DNA of 11,710 bases from the NCBI GenBank assembly GCA_014377155.1, contig JACMQD010000027.1:1-11710 (forward strand), written 5' to 3'. The notes beneath the pieces were generated by a model. The model made no database searches. It was not told the DNA's origin and worked only from the letters and a program-made list of their open reading frames with translations. Of the stretch, positions 1 to 5,762 are shown piece after piece. Position numbers and translations under genes: made by a program. Positions within the stretch are counted from its first letter, which is position 1; each line of letters begins with the position of its first letter. The stretch comes from Herminiimonas sp. GTDB taxonomy: Bacteria > Pseudomonadota > Gammaproteobacteria > Burkholderiales > Burkholderiaceae.

Positions 1-98
1 ACCTCAAGGACGTCCTGACACGCTTGCCGACGCAACGCGACAGCGTCATTGCAGAATTGCTGCCGCATCGCTGGGTACCGTCCGCCGGCATCGTCTGA
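1..98 (+). CDS. tnpC: IS66-family transposase, C-terminal end (partial)
   Basis: The first complete codon is at 3-5 and the frame closes with TGA at 96-98. The 31 visible residues begin LKDVLTRLPTQRDSVIAELL, followed by PHRW and a short tail. The block DVLTRLPT...ELLPHRW is the characteristic C-terminus of the large IS66 transposase (TnpC, the DDE enzyme that works with the small TnpA and TnpB products). The catalytic core and accessory genes lie upstream, outside the window, so whether the element is intact cannot be judged. The stop codon and the terminal repeat are undamaged. Confidence 0.8.
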   Translation, partial: LKDVLTRLPTQRDSVIAELLPHRWVPSAGIV

Positions 99-111
99 TC
101 TCGCGCTCGGA

Positions 112-141
112 CCTGTCAAGATGGGTTCGCCGGGTGCTTAC
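112..141 (+). repeat. Right terminal inverted repeat of the IS66 element (extent estimated)
   Basis: The last 30 bases of the element run from CCTGTCAAG (112-120) to GGTGCTTAC (133-141). The outermost GTAAGC on the complementary strand is the family signature. The left repeat is outside the window, so the true length of the matched repeat cannot be measured. Confidence 0.6.
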
Positions 142-339
142 CTTCTCCCGATCGGTCGACCCGTCTGAATTGCGGTTCGCGGTTTGCAGACTCGAGTCGG
201 GCAGCGGCTTCAATACTAAGTTGTGTCCCGCGAAGACGTCGCCGTTGCGTTCAAAATATCCATGTTCTGTTGGCTTGACGTCACTGATCTCCGGCAGCGT
301 GTCGCCGACATATTTATGGTAGGTGCGAAGCGGTCCAAC
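142..339 (-). pseudogene. Remnant of an unidentified gene cut by the IS66 element
   Basis: Reading leftward from a TGA at 340-342, 66 codons stay open to the edge of the IS at 142. The translation looks protein-like: RTYHKYVGDTLPEISDV and then HGYFERNGDVFAGHNLVL are well-mixed and use host-like codons (GTC GGC GAC ACG CTG CCG GAG ATC). No ATG, GTG or TTG start occurs in the first third of the frame, and the frame continues directly into the IS terminus. I therefore read it as a fragment that lost its beginning by mutation and its end to the insertion. It lies in the same orientation as, and 58 bp beyond, the DUF2026-like gene, so the two may once have formed an operon. I do not recognise the family. 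Confidence 0.35.
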
Positions 340-397
340 TCAGGTTATGGTCAGTGCCACCACGAGACCAATTGATGTCAATCTGCAATGTAAGAAC

Positions 398-1084
398 TCA
401 CCAGACGCCCTCGGTCGAAGGTGCCCGCAAGACAAGTTTTTTCGGCCCGGCATGGGTGGACCCAAGAAACATTTCTTCCAAACGTGATGGGGGTCGTCGG
501 AACCAAGTGAGGCATACTTTCGCTAGATCAATCGACCCAGCCGATTGGGTGTCGAGCAGGTCCCCAGCAAGCAACGAGTTACACTGTAGGTAGAAGTCAC
601 CCATACCGTGGAGTTCGTTGACACTGGTCTTTTGAGCAGCCAAAGGCTGTTGAAGCATTCTCCTTGGTACATGCAGCGCGTGTCCATCCTCTTTTAATGC
701 CACTCCCATTATTGGGGCCATGAAGTCAATCAACCATCCTTCGCACTCCACCCAGAAATGAAACGCTTCCCTGTTACTTTCAGGTCTATCGCCCATGCGC
801 CCGGACAAAGCGACGCTTGAGGTGTTCTCGTCAACCATAATCCCCATGACACCGGCGCTTATCGTCGCCGGCAACCTGTAGTGATTCCGAAGAATTAACA
901 TCCCGGCGATAGAAAAAAGAATACAGGCCCTATGCGGCTTGGCAACTTCTGCTGCTCTAAGAACGCTATATATGACCTGATAGATACGTTGATAGTCTAG
1001 CAGCGGAAGTAGAAGGTGCGTCTTCATGCTGCCGCAGCGCTTATTAAGAATGTCTTTGTCGTAGATGTTGCTGATTGAAATCAC
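398..1084 (-). CDS. DUF2026-like protein, probable papain/transglutaminase-fold enzyme
   Basis: This is a 228-residue soluble protein. The GTG start at 1082-1084 is chosen because GAGGAG (1091-1096) lies six bases upstream; the alternative ATG, residue 20, has no good ribosome site. The N-terminal helix (residues 22-44) leads to ACILFSIAGMLILRNHYRLP, and residues 108-120 read FHFWVECEGWLID. A Cys near the start of a helix (C54), His in HxWVE (H109) and Asp eleven residues later (D120) is the layout of the Cys-His-Asp triad in transglutaminase, arylamine N-acetyltransferase and NlpC-like folds. I recognise the whole as resembling DUF2026 proteins, whose function is not established. There is no signal peptide or membrane span. 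The natural substrate is unknown; peptidase or acyl-transfer chemistry is an inference from the triad. The gene is intact and stands alone apart from the remnant downstream. Confidence 0.7.
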   Translation of the reverse strand: MISISNIYDKDILNKRCGSMKTHLLLPLLDYQRIYQVIYSVLRAAEVAKPHRACILFSIAGMLILRNHYRLPATISAGVMGIMVDENTSSVALSGRMGDRPESNREAFHFWVECEGWLIDFMAPIMGVALKEDGHALHVPRRMLQQPLAAQKTSVNELHGMGDFYLQCNSLLAGDLLDTQSAGSIDLAKVCLTWFRRPPSRLEEMFLGSTHAGPKKLVLRAPSTEGVW

Positions 1085-1350
1085 TGACTTCTCCTCAAGG
1101 AATTATGTTGCTGGGTCGAACATTGCGAAACATATTTTTATTATGCAGGCGACTTACGGAATCTGAGCGCTGCAACCTGTGTATCGCTATCTGCAGTAAA
1201 ACGGCAGCACAGAAACTTCCAATTTGTTACGAGTTCCAAACGCGCGCGAGAACACTAATACGGAGCCTCTCGCGGTTATTGCCGGTCTGACGCATCAAGC
1301 GTTTGCACTCCTATGACCAGCCACAAGTAACTCCAACTGATCTACACCTT
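1085..1350. other. Gene-poor stretch between DUF2026-like gene and PcfJ operon end
   Basis: Apart from the ribosome site of the DUF2026-like gene (1091-1096), I see no convincing gene. The AT-rich patch at 1125-1145 (TATTTTTATTATG on the plus strand) may hold the minus-strand promoter of that gene, but no -35/-10 pair is good enough to call. No terminator with a U-tract was found for either flanking unit. Confidence 0.4.
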
Positions 1351-1554
1351 CTAAGCTTTTCTGGAGAATAGAGGCCCGCGCCGATCACCTCCCGATCTTT
1401 GCCATGTACCGCAATTCGGCAGCGTGGGTCTCACTGACCGAGGCTGAATTCCTTCTGTTTTGGCCGAGGTAAAGATCTTCCACGGGCGCAGAAGATTCTG
1501 GTCACTCGCCTGCTCGGACGAATCGTTCATACGGATTTCGCTGTCCAGCCTCAT
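1351..1554 (-). CDS. Short ORF coupled to the end of the PcfJ gene, possibly truncated
   Basis: Its ATG (1552-1554) overlaps the TGA of the PcfJ-domain gene (1551-1553) in an ATGA arrangement, the usual sign of translational coupling. It would encode 67 residues starting MRLDSEIRMNDSSEQASDQN. The first 30 or so codons resemble the host (CAG GCG, CTG CGC CCG, ACC TCG GCC). The rest is rich in rare codons (AGA, GGA, CTA), and a competing open frame appears (VEDLYLGQNRRNSASVS, about 1415-1465). This suggests the original downstream gene was cut short by a rearrangement near 1465. No family is recognisable. It could also be a chance overlap. Confidence 0.3.
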   Translation of the reverse strand: MRLDSEIRMNDSSEQASDQNLLRPWKIFTSAKTEGIQPRSVRPTLPNCGTWQRSGGDRRGPLFSRKA

Positions 1555-4500
1555 GCGGATCGATCGAACAAGTTCACGTTTATCTGAACTACCCGTGCTG
1601 TGGGACTGCAATCCTGATCCAAGTAGGCTTCTGCAAGGAGCTGGGCAATATCATGCCCACACCAGTCGGGACCATTGATTCTGGCGCGGGACAAGGACCC
1701 CTGGTACCCAGTGCCACAACCGTCGTATCCAACGATGAGTGCGTCCTCGGCATAGATGTCGAATTGCCATTCCCCCGTATAGCGCTCGCCCTCGTACCAG
1801 TAAGGACAAGTGGCGAAATAACGCCGCCCGGACAGGATGCCGATCCAGGCATCCATCCGTACCGGCAGCTCGTGGGAGTCGTAACCCCACTCGACACTGA
1901 CTGTCAGGCGCGGCAGGCGCCGCCCCCCGAGCAACCTGTGAACGAGCGCGTCGGTTTGCAGCCTTGGCGGCGGTGGGTCCGGCAGCGTGAGATCGTTATC
2001 CCTTGCGAACACGGCGGCCATCAGCCAATCCAGCTTAGCGATGCCGGACACGACGCGCTGCAAGTCCAGTTCGACATTGAGCAACTGTGCCGCCTGCACC
2101 AGGCTCTCGTACAGTTCCCGTGATGTACGGAGGTCGGCATGCTTGGCGAGGGTAAGCCAGCGCCGCCGGGGCTTGCCGTCAAAGTCTTCGACGTATTTTC
2201 TGGCGCGTACCGTGAATCGCTTTCGCTTCGTGCGGCTGATCGTGATCTGGTCGATCCAGTCACTCGTCATATGAAATCGATCCTGGTAATGCACGGTGAC
2301 TTCGGAGACGAGATCTGCTGTGGCAACTGACGCCTGCGCACTCTGGAATTTCCCGTCAGCCGCCACCGGCTTCACGGGTACCGGATCGATCCGGCGATTG
2401 AATTCTTCCTGCAGCCAAAGCGCGACGGTTGCAGGTTCGCGGGTCCAGTAGCTGTAATACGCCGCCGACGTACCCGGTCCGCCCTGGTCAAAGAACCACG
2501 ATGTCCGAGTTACCAGCGGGCAGCAATATGTAAGCCGTTCAAGGATCATTTCACGCACGACCCGACGGTGCTCGCAGCTCAGGTCCGTGAAGGCGGCATC
2601 GAACGATTCGTCGTCGGCCCAGAGACCGATTTGCGCTGGCAGATCCGCTACCTCGTTATTGACCTCGGTGCGCCAGATTCCGAATTCACAGGCATGCTGG
2701 ACTTCTCTCTCGACGATATTGACGGCCTTGTCGAAAGCTCCGTCCAAGGCGCCACCGCAGACTTCAGAAAAGGTTCGGTCATAGAGCAGCGCCGCATGTT
2801 GGCAGGGCTGGTCCTCGTGCGGTGTGTCGCAGATCGGACAAGCCGACTCTTCCATGCCCCAGGCAGTGTCGTCCGCGTTATCTTCATCGCCGCCCTCGCC
2901 GGTTTCGTCATCCGCTTCCGCCTGTGCATCGAATACCGGGTTGCCGACCGCAGGATGGACGGGGTGCCAATCGCCGACATCTGCATCGATGTTCATGGCT
3001 ATGGGTGCGCCGACCATACGGTACAGGGCGTCGTAACAGGCAGCCGTATCATCGGCTACCGCGCGTAGCAGCGCGCCGACAGCGCAGTTGGCAAAGCCAC
3101 GCACATCCCTGGTGCGCCAGCGTCCCGATTCAAGCGCAATGCCGACGGTCGCAATCCGCTTGTCGTTTTCGTTTCGGACAGAAAAAACCCTGCGCGATCC
3201 AGCGATGCAATTCGGAATATAGCTGTCTGCGCAATGCCGCATGGCGAGCGCCTCTTGCCGCAAGGCCCATGCGTCCGCTACCGGCACCACGGTCCACGGT
3301 CTGTGGACGCGGCGCGGTACCAGGCTGTCCCATGCGAAGGCTTCCAGGACGGGGCGGCAGGCGAGCCCTGCTTTCCATGCATCGGCCTGCCCGGCGAGAT
3401 ACTTCCAGCCGCGGCGGATCTGATTGGGGTCCAGCGTCGGCTCGGTCCCCTGCAGCCAGGTCACCACATCAGTCAGGTCGCCATCGACGAAGGCATCGAG
3501 CGTACCGGTTGCGTGGCGTGCCTCGGCTTCCTTCAGGATCAAACGCATGGTGCCGAGCTGCAGGTCGACCGTCCTGAAGAGAATAGTTCGACTCCCCTGC
3601 TTCCCCATGAAGGCATCATGCTCGAACATCCGAATGATGGCGGGGGCGATGGGAACGCGGCAGCCAAGAACGGTGGTCCAGCGCAGCCAATGCACCAGCT
3701 CGGTCCAGCGGGTACCCGTCCCGCCGTCAGCTCCGACAAAATCGATCACGTGGCGAAAGTGACGGTGATTGCAGCGCGACAGATACCGCCACGTGGCGGC
3801 ACTCAATCCGGATTGTGCCAGCAGTTTTGACTTGAGGGAAGCGACGATATCGCCAGCAGGTATCGCAATGCCGAGTTCGTCGGTGAAGCTGTAGAGCCAG
3901 AGCAGGTTCGGGTTTTCCGCTTGGAGCTGGCGGTAATGCGCACGATTGGCCAATGCCTTGTTGTACTGGCGCTCGGTCACGGCAAACCGAGTCAGTCGGT
4001 GTCTGCCAACGCGGATCGCTGACAGCAGGTCACGGTCTAGGCAGAGTGCATTGCGCAATGCATGGCGCAGGCGGCGCCAGTGCGTGCACTGTTCGAGACA
4101 ACGCACCAACTCGTACCTGACGATGGCTTGAATTTGCTTACCGAATTTTTCGTGATCGCTTTCTGAAAAGCTATCGCGAATGGCATCCTCGAACGGCGTC
4201 AGAAACGCCCAAAGCCAGGCGCCGTTCAGCCTGGCCGGCAGGTCGATGCCGACGTTGCTGACGGGGTGAAATCCGGCAATACCGTTTTCGTTCGCGAGTT
4301 CGGTAACGTCGACGGTGCCAGTGTCCTGGTCGATGCGGAAGCACACCGCGCCCATGAATGACACCGTACGCCCCGACTCATCTGGCGTCACCGTGATTGG
4401 GTCGGACAGTGCATCGAGGAGCTGCTTCCAGATCTGGCTGATACAGTATGAGAGCGCCTCGCAATCGGCCCGGCACGGCAGATTGGCAAGGATGCGTCTG

Positions 4501-4559
4501 ATGCGCGGAGCCGCTGGACGGCTGTTGGAAAATACGACGGTGTCGGCGCTCATCTCCAT
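1551..4559 (-). CDS. PcfJ-domain-containing protein
   Basis: This is a very large cytoplasmic protein of 1,002 residues, or 1,000 if it starts at the third codon. A PcfJ-like core lies at about 425-515: ALRQEALAMRHCADSY, then the strand RRVFSVRN, then ATVGIALESGRW and RDVRGFANCAV. This matches the PcfJ pattern of HC..Y followed by paired strands and an RG-N motif. PcfJ was named from the pCF10 conjugative plasmid; its biochemical role is not established. After the core comes an acidic linker (545-568, mostly D/E) and a possible zinc site (CPICDTPHEDQPCQH, 574-588). The N-terminal 420 and C-terminal 400 residues belong to no fold I can name. The ATG at 4551-4553 overlaps the stop of the upstream small ORF as ATGA and has GGGG seven bases before it, so it is the likelier start; the ATG at 4557-4559 is two codons earlier. 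No relaxase or coupling protein is nearby, so a role in conjugation is not supported here. Confidence 0.85.
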   Translation of the reverse strand: MEMSADTVVFSNSRPAAPRIRRILANLPCRADCEALSYCISQIWKQLLDALSDPITVTPDESGRTVSFMGAVCFRIDQDTGTVDVTELANENGIAGFHPVSNVGIDLPARLNGAWLWAFLTPFEDAIRDSFSESDHEKFGKQIQAIVRYELVRCLEQCTHWRRLRHALRNALCLDRDLLSAIRVGRHRLTRFAVTERQYNKALANRAHYRQLQAENPNLLWLYSFTDELGIAIPAGDIVASLKSKLLAQSGLSAATWRYLSRCNHRHFRHVIDFVGADGGTGTRWTELVHWLRWTTVLGCRVPIAPAIIRMFEHDAFMGKQGSRTILFRTVDLQLGTMRLILKEAEARHATGTLDAFVDGDLTDVVTWLQGTEPTLDPNQIRRGWKYLAGQADAWKAGLACRPVLEAFAWDSLVPRRVHRPWTVVPVADAWALRQEALAMRHCADSYIPNCIAGSRRVFSVRNENDKRIATVGIALESGRWRTRDVRGFANCAVGALLRAVADDTAACYDALYRMVGAPIAMNIDADVGDWHPVHPAVGNPVFDAQAEADDETGEGGDEDNADDTAWGMEESACPICDTPHEDQPCQHAALLYDRTFSEVCGGALDGAFDKAVNIVEREVQHACEFGIWRTEVNNEVADLPAQIGLWADDESFDAAFTDLSCEHRRVVREMILERLTYCCPLVTRTSWFFDQGGPGTSAAYYSYWTREPATVALWLQEEFNRRIDPVPVKPVAADGKFQSAQASVATADLVSEVTVHYQDRFHMTSDWIDQITISRTKRKRFTVRARKYVEDFDGKPRRRWLTLAKHADLRTSRELYESLVQAAQLLNVELDLQRVVSGIAKLDWLMAAVFARDNDLTLPDPPPPRLQTDALVHRLLGGRRLPRLTVSVEWGYDSHELPVRMDAWIGILSGRRYFATCPYWYEGERYTGEWQFDIYAEDALIVGYDGCGTGYQGSLSRARINGPDWCGHDIAQLLAEAYLDQDCSPTARVVQINVNLFDRSA

Positions 4560-4666
4560 GCCCCGATCAGCGCGATCAGCAGTTCGCAGGAGCAGGCATT
4601 CGAGGGGAGGACCGGTACGTCACGCGTCAAGGTCGAGTGCGCAGAATCGGACAGAAAGGCAAACAT
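4550..4666 (-). CDS. 38-residue leader ORF translationally coupled to the PcfJ gene
   Basis: The ORF starts at the ATG at 4664-4666, with AGGAG (4674-4678) seven bases upstream, the best ribosome site in the locus. It ends in TGA (4550-4552), which overlaps the ATG of codon 3 of the PcfJ-domain gene. The product begins MFAFLSDSAHSTLTRDVPVL and ends CSCELLIALIGAWR; residues 25-36 form a short hydrophobic helix carrying a Cys-Ser-Cys. A second ATG at 4670-4672 is only one base from the Shine-Dalgarno and is unlikely to be used. Because the PcfJ start has a poorer ribosome site, translation of the small ORF probably delivers ribosomes to it. Whether the peptide itself has a function is unknown. 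Confidence 0.5.
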   Translation of the reverse strand: MFAFLSDSAHSTLTRDVPVLPSNACSCELLIALIGAWR

Positions 4667-4848
4667 GATCATTCTCCTGTTTAGCGAATTTGCCAAGGGT
4701 GGCGGGGAACGCAATTCGGTTAAATCTCCCCGGCCTGTCTGGAGACTGCTTGGTAGGCCAATCCGGTAATACGATGCCGCGTGTTGCAGGCTCATGGGAT
4801 GAGCAAAACACGCAGTAGTTTGATTCGCGTGCAAAAGCTTCAGGCAAC

Positions 4849-4883
4849 AAAAAACCCGTTCAGGCATGCGCGCTAGAACGGGT
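4849..4883 (-). terminator. Intrinsic terminator inside the PcfJ leader (possible attenuator)
   Basis: On the minus strand a perfect 8-bp stem, ACCCGTTC (4883-4876) with GAACGGGT (4861-4854), encloses a 14-base loop and is followed by six T residues (4854-4849, the first shared with the stem). It lies about 65-100 nt downstream of the start point predicted from the promoter at 4955-4983 and about 185 nt before the small ORF. Nothing upstream on this strand looks like the end of a gene, so it should act on transcripts begun at the PcfJ promoter. A weaker stem, CACGC with GCGTG followed by TTTT, lies just downstream at about 4807-4833. Confidence 0.7.
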
Positions 4884-4954
4884 CTGGTGAAGGCCGCTTT
4901 AGCTGAATTTATAATGCGCCCGCAAGTTGAAACTTAAATCGGCGCCACGTCTAG

Positions 4955-4983
4955 ATAATAAGATAATCCCGAAGTGATGTCAA
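4955..4983 (-). promoter_or_regulatory. Sigma-70-type promoter of the PcfJ operon
   Basis: On the minus strand a perfect -35 box TTGACA (4983-4978) is followed by exactly 17 bases and the -10 box TATTAT (4960-4955). A transcript would begin near 4947-4949 and have a 5' leader of about 280 nt before the small ORF. The -35 box overlaps one arm of an inverted repeat, so the promoter is probably regulated. Confidence 0.7.
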
Positions 4984-5037
4984 AAATTCCATGCCCATTT
5001 CTTAGCTATGATGACCGCATAAAAACATCACTACGGG
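4968..5037. repeat. Pair of inverted 13-bp elements overlapping the PcfJ promoter
   Basis: CCCGAAGTGATGT (4968-4980) and ACATCACTACGGG (5025-5037) are inverted copies matching at 12 of 13 positions, with 44 bases between them. The left copy covers part of the -35 box and the spacer of the minus-strand promoter. The arrangement suits a repressor that binds two sites and loops or bridges them. The small ribbon-helix-helix-like protein encoded at 5339-5506 is a candidate binder, by proximity only. Confidence 0.5.
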
Positions 5038-5046
5038 CAGATCTCC

Positions 5047-5202
5047 ATGGATCGGGCGCTCATTATTAAAATAACAACATTTGACTTTCTTGTTGTGATT
5101 TTTTGCGTCGGGCAACGGACCTTTTTCGAACAACACGTCAAAACGTCGCGGGGGTGGTGGGGGTCAAGGTCTGCGTTTTATTATGCGTACCATCTGGCCT
5201 AG
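5047..5202 (+). CDS. Possible small membrane protein (51 residues)
   Basis: The frame opens at ATG 5047-5049 and closes at TAG 5200-5202. Its first part, MDRALIIKITTFDFLVVIFC, is hydrophobic enough for one membrane segment, though K8 and D13 interrupt it. The rest is polar and aromatic (HVKTSRGWWGSRSAFYYAYH). There is no clear ribosome site, and the reading frame is AT-rich, in which hydrophobic runs arise by chance. It sits between the PcfJ promoter and the ribbon-helix-helix gene. Confidence 0.2.
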   Translation: MDRALIIKITTFDFLVVIFCVGQRTFFEQHVKTSRGWWGSRSAFYYAYHLA

Positions 5203-5245
5203 AATCACCGGTGTTATCCCCCGGCAGGTACCACGCGACTTAATC

Positions 5246-5285
5246 GTTACCAACTTGCTAGACGACGATTCGTTGCTTTGGTAAC
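5246..5285. repeat. Perfect 8-bp dyad upstream of the ribbon-helix-helix gene
   Basis: GTTACCAA (5246-5253) and TTGGTAAC (5278-5285) are perfect inverted copies 24 bases apart, ending 53 bases before the start of the 55-residue protein. They could form a hairpin in the leader RNA or be half-sites for an autoregulator. No U-tract follows, so a terminator is unlikely. Confidence 0.5.
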
Positions 5286-5338
5286 CTCGGCAAAGCTAAC
5301 GGCTGCTGGTGCGGATGCAAATGGAAGGAGGTTGAGCA

Positions 5339-5506
5339 ATGGCGCAGACCGATGACAGCAAGGCCCAGGCGATCAAGGCGAAGCAGGCCAACATTCGGCT
5401 CACTGCCGAGCAGGACCGGCTGCTGAAGCAGCACTGCAACCGCACTGGCATGACGACACAGGCGGCGATCATCGAAGCACTGAGGCGGGTGATCGAGGGG
5501 TTTTAG
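5339..5506 (+). CDS. Small ribbon-helix-helix (CopG/Arc-like) DNA-binding protein
   Basis: The product is 55 residues. The start ATG (5339-5341) is well supported by GGAGG at 5327-5331. After a charged N-terminus (MAQTDDSKAQAIKAKQ) comes a strand (ANIRLTAEQ), then two helices, DRLLKQHCNRTGM and TTQAAIIEALRRVIEGF. That order, with an alternating R/L strand and a turn at TGMT, is the ribbon-helix-helix fold of CopG/Arc/MetJ-type dimeric regulators. Such proteins usually repress their own promoter, antitoxin or plasmid-transfer genes. It is divergent from the PcfJ operon, with an inverted repeat and a dyad in the shared region. No toxin gene is obvious beside it. High GC and normal codon use suggest a real gene. 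Confidence 0.7.
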   Translation: MAQTDDSKAQAIKAKQANIRLTAEQDRLLKQHCNRTGMTTQAAIIEALRRVIEGF

Positions 5507-5517
5507 CAGCGGATCTG

Positions 5518-5751
5518 ATGGGTGGGTCCTGGCGAACGCTTGACCCACATGCGGTTGCCTCAGAAACCGATAATGAGCGGCTATACCAAACATATAGCGG
5601 ACTACGAAACAGACCGCTGATCAGGTCTTATGTACACCAGCGGTTGGTGCGGCTACTGGGTCTGATAAGCTCCGTTATCAATCATGAGGCCGTAAAAATT
5701 CTTTCGTGTCGATTACTAGCGCACGCCAAACCGAAGCGACTTCCCAACTAA
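5518..5751 (+). CDS. Hypothetical ORF downstream of the ribbon-helix-helix gene (weak)
   Basis: An open frame of 77 codons starts 11 bases after the ribbon-helix-helix gene and fills the gap before the convergent uvrA-like gene. It begins MGGSWRTLDPHAVASETDNE. The middle (LIRSYVHQRLVRLLGLISSV) could form a basic amphipathic helix. The ribosome site is poor (GGA, four bases away) and codon use is unlike the neighbours (many CTA, CGA, ATA, AGA). The perfect inverted repeat GTGGGTC (5522-5528) / GACCCAC (5542-5548) and the weaker GCTATA (5580-5585) / TATAGC (5593-5598) lie inside it. Structured non-coding sequence is therefore an equal alternative. No family recognised. Confidence 0.2.
   Translation: MGGSWRTLDPHAVASETDNERLYQTYSGLRNRPLIRSYVHQRLVRLLGLISSVINHEAVKILSCRLLAHAKPKRLPN
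5522..5548. repeat. Inverted repeat after the ribbon-helix-helix gene
   Basis: GTGGGTC (5522-5528) and GACCCAC (5542-5548) form a perfect 7-bp stem with a 13-base loop, 15 bases after the stop codon. It lacks a T-tract on either side, so it may stabilise the end of the mRNA rather than act as a standard intrinsic terminator. Confidence 0.4.
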
Positions 5752-5762
5752 GCTAAAGTCAT

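Larger units (their letters stand above)
1..141 (+). mobile_element. IS66-family insertion sequence, right end (left part outside window)
   Basis: The window opens inside the last codons of an IS66-type transposase, and 43 bases after its stop the sequence reads CGGGTGCTTAC (131-141). Read inwards from the other strand this is GTAAGCACCCGGCGAAC, the GTAAGC... terminus typical of IS66-family elements, so I place the element boundary after base 141. IS66 elements normally duplicate 8 bp of target; the candidate copy here is 142-149 (CTTCTCCC), but the other copy would lie left of the window. The flanking sequence from 142 onward belongs to an interrupted reading frame on the minus strand, which fits a real insertion junction. 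Confidence 0.75.

Noticed and set aside
2822..3577. Long plus-strand frames opposite the PcfJ gene (also 1653-2123, 2568-3068 and 3234-3830)
   Set aside because: They mirror a well-supported high-GC gene in antisense, have no ribosome sites, and give Arg/Pro-rich text typical of shadow frames.
4550..4867. A 105-codon minus-strand frame extending the small PcfJ leader ORF upstream
   Set aside because: Its first ATG lies inside the loop and stem of the intrinsic terminator and has no ribosome site. The strong AGGAG fits the internal ATG at 4664-4666, so only the 38-residue version is kept.
5047..5506. Possible toxin-antitoxin pair formed by the hydrophobic 51-residue ORF and the ribbon-helix-helix protein
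   Set aside because: The spacing is 136 bp rather than coupled, the first ORF has no ribosome site, and its hydrophobic run carries two charged residues. I judged this too weak to propose.
5258..5593. A 111-codon minus-strand frame over the ribbon-helix-helix gene
   Set aside because: It is rich in His, Leu and Pro with no family resemblance, while the opposite strand has a strong ribosome site and a recognisable fold.
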